Source of the DNA: Georgenia ruanii
Lineage (GTDB): Bacteria > Actinomycetota > Actinomycetes > Actinomycetales > Actinomycetaceae
NCBI RefSeq assembly: GCF_009193175.1
Contig: NZ_VUKE01000027.1
Coordinates: 1 to 50,932 of the forward strand
Length of the DNA: 50,932 nucleotides
Reading direction: 5' to 3'
The notes beneath the pieces were generated by a model, which ran no database searches, was not told the origin of the DNA, and was given only the letters and a program-made list of their open reading frames with translations. Every line of letters starts with the position of its first letter. Position 1 is the stretch's first letter. The position numbers and the translations under genes were made by a program. This document shows, one piece after another, positions 7,517 to 15,560 of the stretch.

Positions 7517-8098
7517 TCAGGCAACAGCGTCGAAGTGGCGCCGGCACCGGGCCTGGTAGGTCTCGATCCCGCCGACGTGCTCGGCGGCCCGGACGAGGGC
7601 GTCGTCACCGACGTCCCCCGGTAGGACGCGCTGGTGGAACCCGGCGTCCTCCCCACAGACGGCGCACACCGCCGTCAGCTTCGTCACGTCTTCGGCGAGC
7701 GCCATCAGCGAGGGCAGCGGCTCGAACGGCCGACCGTCGAACGTCACGCACAGCCCGGCGACGACCACCGTGGTGCCCGCGAGCACGAGCGCGCCGACGG
7801 CCGGCACCAGGTCCGCACCGAAGAACTGCGCCTCGTCGATGGCGAGGAGGTCCAGCTCTTGGCCGCGGACCAGCTCCATCAGCGCGTCCACGTCCGACGC
7901 CGGGCGGGACGACACGCGCAGACCCGAGTGGGAGGCCACCTGAGCGGCACCGTGCCGCTCGTCGAGCGCGTGGTTGATCACCTCGACGGCGAGCCCGGCG
8001 AGCTGGGCACGGCGCACCCGCCGCACGAGCTCCTCGGACTTCCCAGCGAACATCGGGCCGCACACCACCTGCAACCGACCGGAGGCTTCTCTGCGCAT
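7517..8098 (-). CDS. tdk: Thymidine kinase, type II
   Basis: A 193-residue enzyme that phosphorylates thymidine (and deoxyuridine) with ATP in the pyrimidine salvage pathway. Walker A GPMFAGKS is at residues 14-21. The DEAQFF motif at 88-93 holds the catalytic Glu and the lasso loop follows. The structural zinc site is seen as C145-x2-C148 with C185 and H188 near the end. The start at 8098 gives MRREASGRLQVV, the normal family start; a longer frame upstream has no family similarity. TAGTCT sits 7 bases before this ATG on the minus strand and no Shine-Dalgarno is seen, so translation is probably leaderless. Confidence 0.95.
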   Translation of the reverse strand: MRREASGRLQVVCGPMFAGKSEELVRRVRRAQLAGLAVEVINHALDERHGAAQVASHSGLRVSSRPASDVDALMELVRGQELDLLAIDEAQFFGADLVPAVGALVLAGTTVVVAGLCVTFDGRPFEPLPSLMALAEDVTKLTAVCAVCGEDAGFHQRVLPGDVGDDALVRAAEHVGGIETYQARCRRHFDAVA

Positions 8099-8105
8099 GC
8101 GCCGC

Positions 8106-8111
8106 AGACTA
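8106..8111 (-). promoter_or_regulatory. -10 hexamer for a leaderless tdk transcript
   Basis: On the minus strand TAGTCT lies 7 bases before the tdk ATG, the spacing expected when the transcript starts at the A of the start codon. Confidence 0.4.
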
Positions 8112-8182
8112 GCCAGCCCCGCTCGGTCGGCTGGCCTGATGATGGCCTCTATGGAACCGGGCTCGGTGTTCGAGGAGGAGCC

Positions 8183-8310
8183 ATGCGCATCAGTCTGGAC
8201 GTCACCAAAAACACCTGACCGGGCGGACCGCCGCGCCTGGCCCAGGACCTGGCCGCCGTTGCCACCGCCGCCGACGCGGGCGGCCTGGACACCCTGTCGT
8301 GTCACCGAGG
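8183..8310 (+). pseudogene. Remnant of an LLM-class F420-dependent oxidoreductase
   Basis: The first codons read MRISLDVTKNT followed by TGA, then PGGPPRLAQDLAAVATAADAGG and LDTL in the same frame. This is the start of a luciferase-like F420-dependent oxidoreductase in which the usual Trp codon (TGG) has become TGA. A GAGGAG ribosome site precedes the ATG. Homology stops near 8300, so only about 40 codons survive out of roughly 300. It cannot make an active enzyme. Confidence 0.6.
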
Positions 8311-8334
8311 CCTGCCCGGTCGGTCAACGAGGCC

Positions 8335-8392
8335 TGCTCGGGGCCATGTGCTCGGCGATGCCCTCGGTGGTGCCCGGCGCGGCCGGCGCAAC
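8335..8392 (-). pseudogene. Fragment of a Ser/Thr protein kinase gene
   Basis: The minus strand encodes AAPGTTEGIAEHMAP, the activation-segment and P+1-loop region of a Pkn-type kinase. The intact kinase at 17597-18535 has AAPGTTQGTAEYMAPEQ at this place, and the two DNA stretches match at about 43 of 48 bases. Nothing else of a kinase is recognisable on either side. It is debris next to the LLM remnant, or the scar of a recombination with a kinase gene. Confidence 0.6.
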
Positions 8393-8406
8393 AACGCTCC
8401 TCGTGG

Positions 8407-9966
8407 TCAGGCGCGGCGGATGGTGCTGACGTCGGTGGGGTTGATGAGGTCCGGCGCTGTCCACCCGGCGAGGTCGTACTCGGCCATGAACGCTTCGGCG
8501 AAGCCGCGGACGCGGTCGAGCTCGCCAGACTCCTGGGCCAGTCCGAGGATGTCGAGGTAGCTCTTCTCGGGCTGGCCCCAGTAGTTGAGCTCGTAGAGCT
8601 CGTGGCGGGAGCCGAACTCGCTGCCGATGGAGTCCCACAGGGCCTTCATCACCTTGGACCGGTCGAGGGCGGTGCGGCCGTTCGACCCGCGCAGGAAGCG
8701 GTCGAGATAAGGCCGTACCTCGGCGGTGGCGAAGTCGACGGCGTTGGAGTTCAGGTAGATCAGGCCCGAGGCGATGATCGTCTCGATGATCTGTTTCATC
8801 CGGGTGTACAGCCCCGGCGTCAGCGCCGCGAACGCGAGCGCGTACTCCTCGCTCGGCGTCATGATGCCGCCGAAGCCGGGCCGCGCGCCCTGGATCATCC
8901 CGTCGTTGAGCCCGGCGACCATGTGCCGGAACGCCATGATCTCCCCGAGGCCGGCCTGGACGCCCCGAAACTGGCCCGAGCCGGTGATGTCGAGGGCCTT
9001 GCTCACCAGGCCGGTGACGAAGTCGAGCTTGGTCATCAGGCGGGTGGAGGCCTGCAGGGCGGCCCGGGACATCCAGCCGGCGGCGCCGTTGAACTCGGTG
9101 ACCTTCTGCGGGTCGTAGACGAGGACGTTCTCCCAAGGGATGAGGGCCCGGTCGAAGACGATGATCGCGTCGTTCTCGTCGAACCTGCTGGTGAGCGGGT
9201 AGTCGAAGGGGCTGGCCGCCGTCGCGGCCACGGACTCGTAGGAGGCGCGGGAGAAGAACTTCACGCCCTGGCCGTTGACCGGGGCCATGAAGATGAGCGC
9301 GAACTCCTTCTTCCCCAGCGTCGCGCCGAAGTGAGAAATGAATACGTACTGGGTCAGCGGTGACCCCGTGGCCACGACCTTCGCGCCGCTGACGATCAGG
9401 CCGCCGTCGGTCTCCTCCTCGACGTGGACGAAGACGTCCCCGACCTCCTCGACGCCGCGGCTGCGGTCCACCGGCGGGTGGACGATGGCGTGGCCGACGT
9501 GCAGGACGTCCTCCTGAACGCGGGTGTACCAGTTGCGCGCGTTCGCTGCGTACTCGCCGAAGAACTCAGGATCGGCGCCGAGGGTGGTGATGAGCGAGGC
9601 CTTGTAGTCGGGCGTGCGGCCCATCCAGCCCCACACGAGCCGCTGCCAGCCGGCGATCGCGTCGCGGCCGGCGCGCAGCTCGTCCTTCGTCCGGGGGGCC
9701 TTGAAGAAGGCGTGCGTGTAGCCGCCGTTACCGGTGTCCGTGGGGGCGACGAGGTCGGCGTTGGTGGCCGGGTCGTGGAGCGCGTCGTAGAGCCGCGCGA
9801 TGGAGCGGGCCGAGTTGCGGTACGCGGGATGCGTGGTGACGTCGCCGATCCGCTCGCCGTAGATCCAGACCTCGCGCCCGTCACGGAGGCTCTCCAGGTA
9901 CTCCTCCCCCGTCTGCGGCCGGGCGGTAGCGGTGGCGGCCGCGGGCGACGTCTGTGACACGGTCAT
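8407..9966 (-). CDS. 4-hydroxyphenylacetate 3-hydroxylase-family monooxygenase (HpaB-like)
   Basis: A 519-residue FADH2-using aromatic hydroxylase that adds an ortho hydroxyl group to a phenol. The family start TGEEYLESLRDGREVWIYGE is followed by the substrate-site Arg and Tyr in GRTPDYKAS and the His in GHAIVHPPVDRSR, which correspond to R100, Y104 and H142 of the Thermus enzyme. The acyl-CoA-dehydrogenase-like C-terminal helical domain is complete. Chlorophenol hydroxylases such as TftD belong to the same family, so the phenolic substrate is open. The ATG overlaps the stop of the flavin reductase by 4 bases (9963-9966), which couples oxygenase to its FADH2 supplier. The TetR gene upstream is the likely regulator. 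Confidence 0.9.
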   Translation of the reverse strand: MTVSQTSPAAATATARPQTGEEYLESLRDGREVWIYGERIGDVTTHPAYRNSARSIARLYDALHDPATNADLVAPTDTGNGGYTHAFFKAPRTKDELRAGRDAIAGWQRLVWGWMGRTPDYKASLITTLGADPEFFGEYAANARNWYTRVQEDVLHVGHAIVHPPVDRSRGVEEVGDVFVHVEEETDGGLIVSGAKVVATGSPLTQYVFISHFGATLGKKEFALIFMAPVNGQGVKFFSRASYESVAATAASPFDYPLTSRFDENDAIIVFDRALIPWENVLVYDPQKVTEFNGAAGWMSRAALQASTRLMTKLDFVTGLVSKALDITGSGQFRGVQAGLGEIMAFRHMVAGLNDGMIQGARPGFGGIMTPSEEYALAFAALTPGLYTRMKQIIETIIASGLIYLNSNAVDFATAEVRPYLDRFLRGSNGRTALDRSKVMKALWDSIGSEFGSRHELYELNYWGQPEKSYLDILGLAQESGELDRVRGFAEAFMAEYDLAGWTAPDLINPTDVSTIRRA

Positions 9967-10460
9967 GCGAGAGCTCCTTTGGGGGTGAGGCGGTCGAAGG
10001 CGCCGGAGAAGAAGATCAGGGGTGCGCCCTCGCCGTACTCGATGGTGCGGACCTCCCCGATGAACAGGGTGTGGTCCCCCGCCGTGTGCCGGTCGTGCAT
10101 GCGGCAGGTGAGGTGGGCGAGGGCACCGTCGACGAGCGGGACGCCGTCCCGCCACACGAAGCGCGGCTCGAGCCCGCTGGAACGTCCGGCGAAGTGGCCG
10201 GCGACGTCCTGCTGGTCGTGGGTGAGCACGCTGACCCCGTAGTGGTCGATGGGGCCGAGAAAGTCGTGCATGCGGGTGCGCCGGTCGACCGAGACGAGGA
10301 CGAGCGGTGGATCGAGCGACACCGAGAGGAACGAGCTGGCGGTCATGCCGCGGACATCGCCCTGGGGCGAGGTCGCCGTCATGACGATCACGCCGCTGGC
10401 GAAGCGGCCTAGCGCCGTTCGGAACTCTCTCGGTTCCACGGTCGAAGTGGCGACGGTCAT
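9963..10460 (-). CDS. Flavin reductase (HpaC-like) partner of the monooxygenase
   Basis: A 165-residue FMN-binding split-barrel reductase that uses NAD(P)H to make free reduced flavin. The family pattern is clear: FRTALGRFASGVIVMTATSP, then GMTASSFLSVSLDPPLVLV and the closing DHTLFIGEVRTIEYGEGAPL strand. The usual GDH motif appears as AGDHTL. ATG at 10460 is chosen because GGAGG ends 5 bases upstream; an ATG at 10475 in the same frame overlaps that ribosome site. It is the first gene of the pair with the HpaB-like oxygenase. Confidence 0.9.
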   Translation of the reverse strand: MTVATSTVEPREFRTALGRFASGVIVMTATSPQGDVRGMTASSFLSVSLDPPLVLVSVDRRTRMHDFLGPIDHYGVSVLTHDQQDVAGHFAGRSSGLEPRFVWRDGVPLVDGALAHLTCRMHDRHTAGDHTLFIGEVRTIEYGEGAPLIFFSGAFDRLTPKGALA

Positions 10461-10476
10461 CGGGACCTCCGTCATA

Positions 10477-10490
10477 TGGACGTTCGTACA
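10477..10490. promoter_or_regulatory. Candidate TetR operator upstream of the flavin reductase
   Basis: TGGACG-TT-CGTACA is an inverted repeat with 5 of 6 arm positions paired. It lies 16 bases before the reductase start and 90 bases after the TetR stop, where a repressor would block transcription of the two monooxygenase genes. Confidence 0.35.
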
Positions 10491-10580
10491 GAGCGGGACA
10501 GGGTGAGACAAGGTGCTGCGAGAGGGTGGAGGCCAGGGGCGGCGCCTCACGGGTGGGTGCCGATGTCTGACTGCGCCGCC

Positions 10581-11189
10581 TCAGGTGATGCCGCGGTCGG
10601 CGAGCCTCATTCCCTGAAGCAGCCGGTGGACGAGAGGCTCGACATCAGCGGCACGGAAGCGGTGATCCAGGACGGCCGCCCGGAGGCAGAGGCCGTCGAA
10701 CAGGAGGCCAACCGTCCGGCCGGTGAGGGGATCGGTGTACTCGCCGACGATCTCGGCGAAGTCGTCGGACCACCGCCGGCTCTCTGCCCTGAGGGAGGGC
10801 CGATGGATCGCCGCCAGATAGAGGTCGTGCTCGAGCACGAGTCGGTCGTGCCGGTGGTACGTGAGCTCCTCGACGAGGTGGGCGATTCCGCCGGACAGTC
10901 CGAGCCGGCCGACCGCGTCCGCCAGGATGACGCGAGCGGTGTCCCGGCTGCGTTCCCGGGCGAGCCGGACGGTGGCCTCGAGGAGCTCGTCCTTGTCCAC
11001 GAAGTGGTAGGTCGTGGACCCGAGCGGCACGTCGGCCGCGGCCGCCACCGCACGGAAGGTGAGGGCGGCAATCCCGTGCTCCTCGATGACCTCGAGCGCG
11101 GACTCGACGATGCGGAGCCGTCGCTCGGGGTCGTACCGGCGGACCCGGGAGCCGGGACTCGTACCCACGCGGGCAGTCGAGACCAGCAT
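10581..11189 (-). CDS. TetR-family regulator
   Basis: A 202-residue regulator. The N-terminal helix-turn-helix spans about residues 20-66 (RRLRIVESALEVIEEHGIAALTF then AAADVPLGSTTYHFVDKDELLE). The C-terminal ligand domain contains a hydrophobic dimer face (VGLLFDGLCLRAAVL). GGGAGG precedes the ATG at 11189. It is upstream of, and on the same strand as, the flavin reductase and HpaB-like gene with a 120-base gap holding a short palindrome, so it is a likely local repressor responding to the phenolic substrate. It is also divergent from the APC permease. Confidence 0.9.
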   Translation of the reverse strand: MLVSTARVGTSPGSRVRRYDPERRLRIVESALEVIEEHGIAALTFRAVAAAADVPLGSTTYHFVDKDELLEATVRLARERSRDTARVILADAVGRLGLSGGIAHLVEELTYHRHDRLVLEHDLYLAAIHRPSLRAESRRWSDDFAEIVGEYTDPLTGRTVGLLFDGLCLRAAVLDHRFRAADVEPLVHRLLQGMRLADRGIT

Positions 11190-11544
11190 CGAACCTCCCT
11201 GGGTCGACGGTGACGGAGACTTCGCCGACGGATTGCCCGCCGGGTTTCCCGAACACTAAGACCGGAAGAACGACCGGCCCAATGTGACCCGTGACCAATC
11301 CGTGGAGGTGTTCCTATGCACCCGTCACAACGACAAGCGCGGGCCGTGACGACTTACTAGGGGCTGACGAGCCCCGGTCGCCTCGGCACGCCAGGACTTG
11401 TCGCGCATGACCCGCGTGCTTGTTCAGCCCGACGCCAGTCGCCAACGGTCGTCGACCTCGGCCTGACAAGTGCGTGCCTACCCTCCTCACGCGCGCCGTC
11501 ACGAGGACGTGCCGGCTCGCCTGACCGCACCCATCGGAGGCCCG
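11190..11544. other. 355-base intergenic region between TetR and APC permease
   Basis: No coding sequence is convincing here. The stretch holds a perfect stem-loop GGGGCT-GACG-AGCCCC at 11360-11375 and, at its right end, the GGAGG ribosome site (11536-11540) of the permease. A GTG at 11470 is in frame with the permease but adds 25 residues that do not resemble the family. No known riboswitch consensus was recognised; divergent promoters must lie here but none stands out. Confidence 0.5.
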
Positions 11545-13056
11545 ATGTCCACCACCGTCACCGACCGCGCGCCGCACGGCGGGTCGTCGAGCCGGCTGTC
11601 CGGCACGCTCGGCCCGCTGTCCATCGTCTTCATGGTGGTCGCGGCCGCCGCACCACTGACCATCTTCGTGTCCACCCCGGTCAACATGCTGAACAGCAAC
11701 GGGGCCGGCATCGCCTTCGACTATGTCGTCGGGCCGCTCGTGCTCCTCCTCTTCGGCGCCGGGTTCGCCGCGATGTCGGTGCACGTGCAGAAGGCGGGGG
11801 CCTTCTACTCCTACATCACGGCCGCCCTCGGGCGGCCCGTCGGAGTCGGTTCCGGGTTCCTGGCGATGCTGGGCTACCTGCTCTTCCAGAGCTTCGTCTA
11901 CATGCTGCTCGGGTTCACCGTCGAAGGGACGCTCCAGTCGTTCTTCGGCGCGGCGCTGCTGCCCTGGTGGGGCTGGACCATGATCTCGATGGTCCTCGTG
12001 GCCCTCCTCGGCTACGGGAACATCGACCTCAGCGCGAAGGTGCTCTCGGTGGCCCTCGTCCTCGAGGTCGTGGTCATCGTCGTCCTCGACGTCGCCATCC
12101 TGGCCGGCGGCGGTGGCCCCGAGGGCATCCAGCTCGCGCCGTACGTCGCGGGGGGCACCCTCACGAACGGCTCGCTCGCCCTCGGCGTGCTCTTCGGCAT
12201 CAGCGTCGGCATGGGGTTCGAGGCCACCGCGATCTTCCGCGACGAGGCACGCGACCCGTCCAGGACGATCCCGCGGGCCATCTTCATGACGCTCATCGGC
12301 GCGGCGCTGTTCTACGGCGTGGCCGTGTGGGCCTGGATGCAGGCCTACGGACCAACGGGAGTGATGGACGCCGTCACCGCCGACCCCGCCAACGTCATCT
12401 TCACCACCGCGGCCGAATGGGTCGGCCCGATCTTCATGCACGTGGTGACCGTCCTGGCCGTCACCTCGATGTTCGCCTGCGTACTCTCCTACCACAACAT
12501 CGTCACGCGCTACCTGCACTCGCTGGGTCACTCGGTCCTGCCCGCCCGTCTCACCTGGGTCCACCGTCGCCACCAGTCCCCGTACGTCGCCTCGGTCGTG
12601 ACCTCGGCGATCGGAGCGGTCATCCTGCTCGCGATCCTGTTCAGCGGGCTCGACCCGTTTGTGGTCTTCGGCTGGGAGATCGCCGTCGGCACCCTCTGCC
12701 CGCTCATCCTCTTCACCCTCACGAGCGTCGCGATCTTCCGGTTCTTCCGCCGGAACAAGGGGCTGCCGGTGTCCCGTTGGGCATCGACCTTCTCGCCGAT
12801 CCTCTCGTTCATCCTGCTTGGCTCCATCGCCGCGGTGGCCCTGATGAACTTCTCGGTGCTCTCTGCCGCCGATCCGGCGGTGAACGTCGCACTGCAGCTG
12901 CTGCCGGTGGTGGTCTTCCTCGTCGGCGTCGGCGTCGCGCTGCTGACGCGTCGCTTCAGGGCCCACCGATACGAGACCTTGCGCGAGCACGGCCGGGCCA
13001 GGACGGCGCCGGAGGCCGACGGCCCCGCGGCGGAGCCGGTCGAGGCCAATCGCTGA
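11545..13056 (+). CDS. APC-family amino acid/amine permease
   Basis: A 503-residue inner-membrane transporter of the amino acid-polyamine-organocation superfamily with twelve predicted helices. Typical segments are GTLGPLSIVFMVVAAAAPLT in helix 1 with its unwound GAG-like break, the SVGMGFEATAIFRDEARDPSRTIPRA helix-6 region (E-A, F-R-D-E-A) and the cytoplasmic tail after residue 470. The FEATAIFRDEAR motif is characteristic of the EAT-type and putrescine/ethanolamine group. The ATG at 11545 follows GGAGG by 4 bases. It is divergent from the TetR/HpaB unit and followed by a strong shared terminator. Given the surroundings it may import an aromatic amine or amino acid, but that is inference. 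Confidence 0.9.
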   Translation: MSTTVTDRAPHGGSSSRLSGTLGPLSIVFMVVAAAAPLTIFVSTPVNMLNSNGAGIAFDYVVGPLVLLLFGAGFAAMSVHVQKAGAFYSYITAALGRPVGVGSGFLAMLGYLLFQSFVYMLLGFTVEGTLQSFFGAALLPWWGWTMISMVLVALLGYGNIDLSAKVLSVALVLEVVVIVVLDVAILAGGGGPEGIQLAPYVAGGTLTNGSLALGVLFGISVGMGFEATAIFRDEARDPSRTIPRAIFMTLIGAALFYGVAVWAWMQAYGPTGVMDAVTADPANVIFTTAAEWVGPIFMHVVTVLAVTSMFACVLSYHNIVTRYLHSLGHSVLPARLTWVHRRHQSPYVASVVTSAIGAVILLAILFSGLDPFVVFGWEIAVGTLCPLILFTLTSVAIFRFFRRNKGLPVSRWASTFSPILSFILLGSIAAVALMNFSVLSAADPAVNVALQLLPVVVFLVGVGVALLTRRFRAHRYETLREHGRARTAPEADGPAAEPVEANR

Positions 13057-13186
13057 GCCGCCGGCCGCGCTCGAGCAGGCGGCCGCCGTTCTCGCTGCCG
13101 TCGGGGTGAGCGCGCCGGAGGACGGCGCGGACGAGCTGTCCCCCGCCGGCATCCTTGCCGGCCGGGGCGTCTGAGCACCGGCACGG

Positions 13187-13226
13187 CGAAAGGGCTCCGG
13201 TCTCGTGAGAGACCGGAGCCCTTTCG
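13187..13226. terminator. Bidirectional terminator, APC permease / VOC gene
   Basis: A perfect 18-base stem, starting CGAAAGGGCTCCGG and closing on a GTGA tetraloop at 13205-13208, with an A-rich left flank and T-rich right arm. It serves the rightward permease and the leftward VOC gene, whose stop is at 13243. Confidence 0.85.
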
Positions 13227-13242
13227 GCGTGCCGAGAGCGCG

Positions 13243-14007
13243 TCAGAGCGCCGGCACGGTGAGCTGGAGCACCTTGAAGTCGGCTCCGGACGGGTCGACC
13301 ACGACGCCCCACCGGCCGAAGCTCAGCACGTTGTCCTGGGTGTTGACCCGCCCACCGGCACGAGCGGCCGCGACCACGGCGTCGGCCTGGTCCACCACGT
13401 TGAACCACGGCAGCCAGTGCGGCGGCAGCACGTCACGCAGCGCCGGCTCCACCTCGTTGCTGCCCCGCAGCGCGGTCCCGTCGGCGTCCCGGAAGAAGTG
13501 GATCGGCGGGTCGACCGGCTCCGACGCCTGGCCCGGGAAGAGGGCCCGCTGGAACGCCAGCTGCTCGTCGACGTCGTGGTTCGTCGCGTCCGTGAGCGAC
13601 AGCCGACCGAGCTCGGGCGACGGTGGCACCGCCACCCCGGGAGGCAGCACGGCGAGGCCGAACAGAGCGCCGAAGGGGTCGACGAGCTCGACCGCGTCGC
13701 CGGGCACTGCCAGGTGCCGGCCCCGGCGGGTGACGGCCGCGCCGGCCGCGACAGCGCGGTCGGTCGCGGCGTCCAGGTCCTCGGCTCCGAGATACGTCCG
13801 CCAGCCGGCCCGCACCGGGTCGAGCTGGGGGTCGACGTGCAGGCCCGCCACGACGGTGCCCGACCGCAGGAACACGCCGGCGGTCTCGCTCGCCTTCCGC
13901 AGCTCCCAGCCGAGGACTGCCGCGTAGAACTCCGCGAGACCGTCGGCGGAGCGCGCGTGAAGCTCCTGCCAGACGCTGGCACCCACGGGGTAGTCAATGT
14001 GGTTCAC
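13243..14007 (-). CDS. Tandem VOC-domain (glyoxalase/bleomycin-resistance fold) protein
   Basis: A 254-residue protein of two vicinal-oxygen-chelate units, residues ~8-118 and ~130-250. The first begins VGASVWQELHARSADGLAEFYAAVLGW and ends VELVDPFGALFGLAVL; the second ends GRWGVVVDPSGADFKVLQL. Proteins of this layout (CFP30B-like) are annotated as hydroxylases or glyoxalases but few are characterised. It lies 39 bases after the HsaA-like hydroxylase gene on the same strand and may act on its product. A strong terminator follows. Confidence 0.85.
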   Translation of the reverse strand: MNHIDYPVGASVWQELHARSADGLAEFYAAVLGWELRKASETAGVFLRSGTVVAGLHVDPQLDPVRAGWRTYLGAEDLDAATDRAVAAGAAVTRRGRHLAVPGDAVELVDPFGALFGLAVLPPGVAVPPSPELGRLSLTDATNHDVDEQLAFQRALFPGQASEPVDPPIHFFRDADGTALRGSNEVEPALRDVLPPHWLPWFNVVDQADAVVAAARAGGRVNTQDNVLSFGRWGVVVDPSGADFKVLQLTVPAL

Positions 14008-14046
14008 ATCTGTCCTTTCTGGTGGTTCTGAAACGTGTCGCCGTAC

Positions 14047-15441
14047 TCAGCCGCCGGCCGTGCCCGCCGCAAGGGCCGGCTCGGCGACGGACTCGGTCGT
14101 GGCCGCGCACTCGGCGGCCTCGTGCCGGACCTGGCCGGTGAGGTGGTACCCCGCCGTCGGTCCTGCGAAGAACTGGAACTGGTCGGTACGGCTCTGGGTG
14201 GTCCAGATGTCCCGGAAGTAGCGCTGCAGCGCCTGGCCGTCCGCCGAGACCCCGCTTCCGGCGGTCCGGATGAGGGTCTGCACGGCCTCCCACACGAGCT
14301 CCTCGACGACGAAGTGCGCATTGTTGAGCCGCATGGCTCGGGCCTCGTCGAACGCCTCACCCTCGGTCGCCGAGCGGCGGGCGTACTCCTCGTAGAGCCG
14401 GCCGCTGTGCAGGAGCGCCCCCTGCGCCGCGTCGACCTGTGCCATGGCCATGCCCAGCACCCGCCGCCAGTCGTCGGCGTCGGCGCGGAGGCGGGCGGGG
14501 TCGAACGGAGCCCGGGTCGTGCGGATGATGCGCTCGTACTCGTCCAGCGCGGCGTACCCGAGCCCGACGGCGACCGCCGCCACCTCGCCCTCGGCGAACC
14601 CCATGAACACGCCCGAGTAGGTCGGGTTGCGGTGCACGGCGTATCCGATGCTCGGCCCGGCGGAGTGGACGGTCCAGGTCTCGCGGCTGATGCGGTGATG
14701 CGGGACGAAGACGTTCGTCATGGTGATGCTGTTGGACCCGCTCCCGCGCATCCCGATGACGCGGCCCCAGTCGTCCAGGACCGTGTAGTCCACGCGGTCG
14801 ATGACGGCCCAGGCGCGGTACTCGTCCTCGCCGTCGGCCCCGGGAATCATGACGGTGGGGAAGAAGTGCGTGGAGTACGGCGCACCGGAGCAGTAGCGCC
14901 ACGTTCCGGAGATGAGGTAGCCGCCCTCCGTCGGAACCACCGTCGCGGCCCGCGGGTTGCCGCTGGCCGGGGCGATCATGTGGCCGTGCTCGCCGAAGAC
15001 CTCGGCCTGCGTCGCCTCAGGCCAGTAGGAGGAGAGCGTCAACGTGTGCGCCGCCGACAGCGAGAGGCACCAGGCGGTGGACGGGCATCCGCGCGCCACC
15101 TCGGAGATCACGGCGAAGAAGGCGGGGACGCCGAGCTCGAGGCCGCCGAAGCGCCGCGGCAGGAGCACCTTGTAGAAGCCGTGCTCGAGGAAGTACTCGT
15201 GGACGTCCTGGGCGTACTGCCCGTCGGACTCGGTCTGCGCCTGCCGGGCCCGCAGTCGCTCCCGGATATCCCGGGCCCGGTCGAGCAGTCGCTGGAGCTC
15301 GGCGCGGATCCGCGCGTCGGGCTCGATGACGACCGCCTGGCTGTACGGGCCGCTGAGGCCCGGGTCTCGGGCGGGACGGGTGATGGGCGCTTCGTGGCCG
15401 GAAGCCGTGGGTGTCTGGACGGGCGTCCTGGCACGAGTCAT
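14047..15441 (-). CDS. Acyl-CoA-dehydrogenase-fold flavin monooxygenase (HsaA-like)
   Basis: A 464-residue protein of the group D flavin monooxygenases, which share the acyl-CoA dehydrogenase fold but hydroxylate aromatic rings with FADH2 from a separate reductase. Visible features are LLPRRFGGLELGVPAFFAVI, the RGCPSTAWCLSL helix, the central sheet with YLISGTWRYCSGAPYSTHFF and GMRGSGSNSITMTNVFVPHHR, and a C-terminal four-helix bundle ending in the FFAGPTAGYHL segment. The catalytic Glu of true dehydrogenases is not evident. HsaA (steroid), p-hydroxyphenylacetate C2-hydroxylase and related enzymes are the nearest known types. No reductase is in this unit, so the one at 9963-10460 might serve both. 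ATG at 15441 has an AAGGGGG ribosome site. Confidence 0.85.
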   Translation of the reverse strand: MTRARTPVQTPTASGHEAPITRPARDPGLSGPYSQAVVIEPDARIRAELQRLLDRARDIRERLRARQAQTESDGQYAQDVHEYFLEHGFYKVLLPRRFGGLELGVPAFFAVISEVARGCPSTAWCLSLSAAHTLTLSSYWPEATQAEVFGEHGHMIAPASGNPRAATVVPTEGGYLISGTWRYCSGAPYSTHFFPTVMIPGADGEDEYRAWAVIDRVDYTVLDDWGRVIGMRGSGSNSITMTNVFVPHHRISRETWTVHSAGPSIGYAVHRNPTYSGVFMGFAEGEVAAVAVGLGYAALDEYERIIRTTRAPFDPARLRADADDWRRVLGMAMAQVDAAQGALLHSGRLYEEYARRSATEGEAFDEARAMRLNNAHFVVEELVWEAVQTLIRTAGSGVSADGQALQRYFRDIWTTQSRTDQFQFFAGPTAGYHLTGQVRHEAAECAATTESVAEPALAAGTAGG

Positions 15442-15443
15442 GA

Positions 15444-15475
15444 GGTGACCCCCTTCGGTGGAGTGGCAGGTCACC
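15444..15475. promoter_or_regulatory. Spaced inverted repeat before the HsaA-like gene
   Basis: GGTGACC (15444-15450) and GGTCACC (15469-15475) are exact reverse complements 18 bases apart, just upstream of the HsaA-like start codon. A regulator site (possibly PucR) is one reading; chance is possible. Confidence 0.3.
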
Positions 15476-15560
15476 AGTCTTCGAGGGCCCCATTGGGCAA
15501 GCCATATCGGCTACGGCCAACTCGCGGCGCACCTGATGTGCACCGCGCACAACGGCCGGG

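Noticed and set aside
11360-11375. Guanidine-type riboswitch hairpin upstream of the APC permease
   Set aside because: A single GGGGCT-GACG-AGCCCC hairpin lacks the paired ACGR-loop hairpins or other conserved parts of known guanidine riboswitches.
11314-13152. 612-codon minus-strand open frame opposite the APC permease
   Set aside because: Composition is low-complexity Asp/Glu/His/Arg with no domain; the plus strand has a clear 12-helix permease with a ribosome site.
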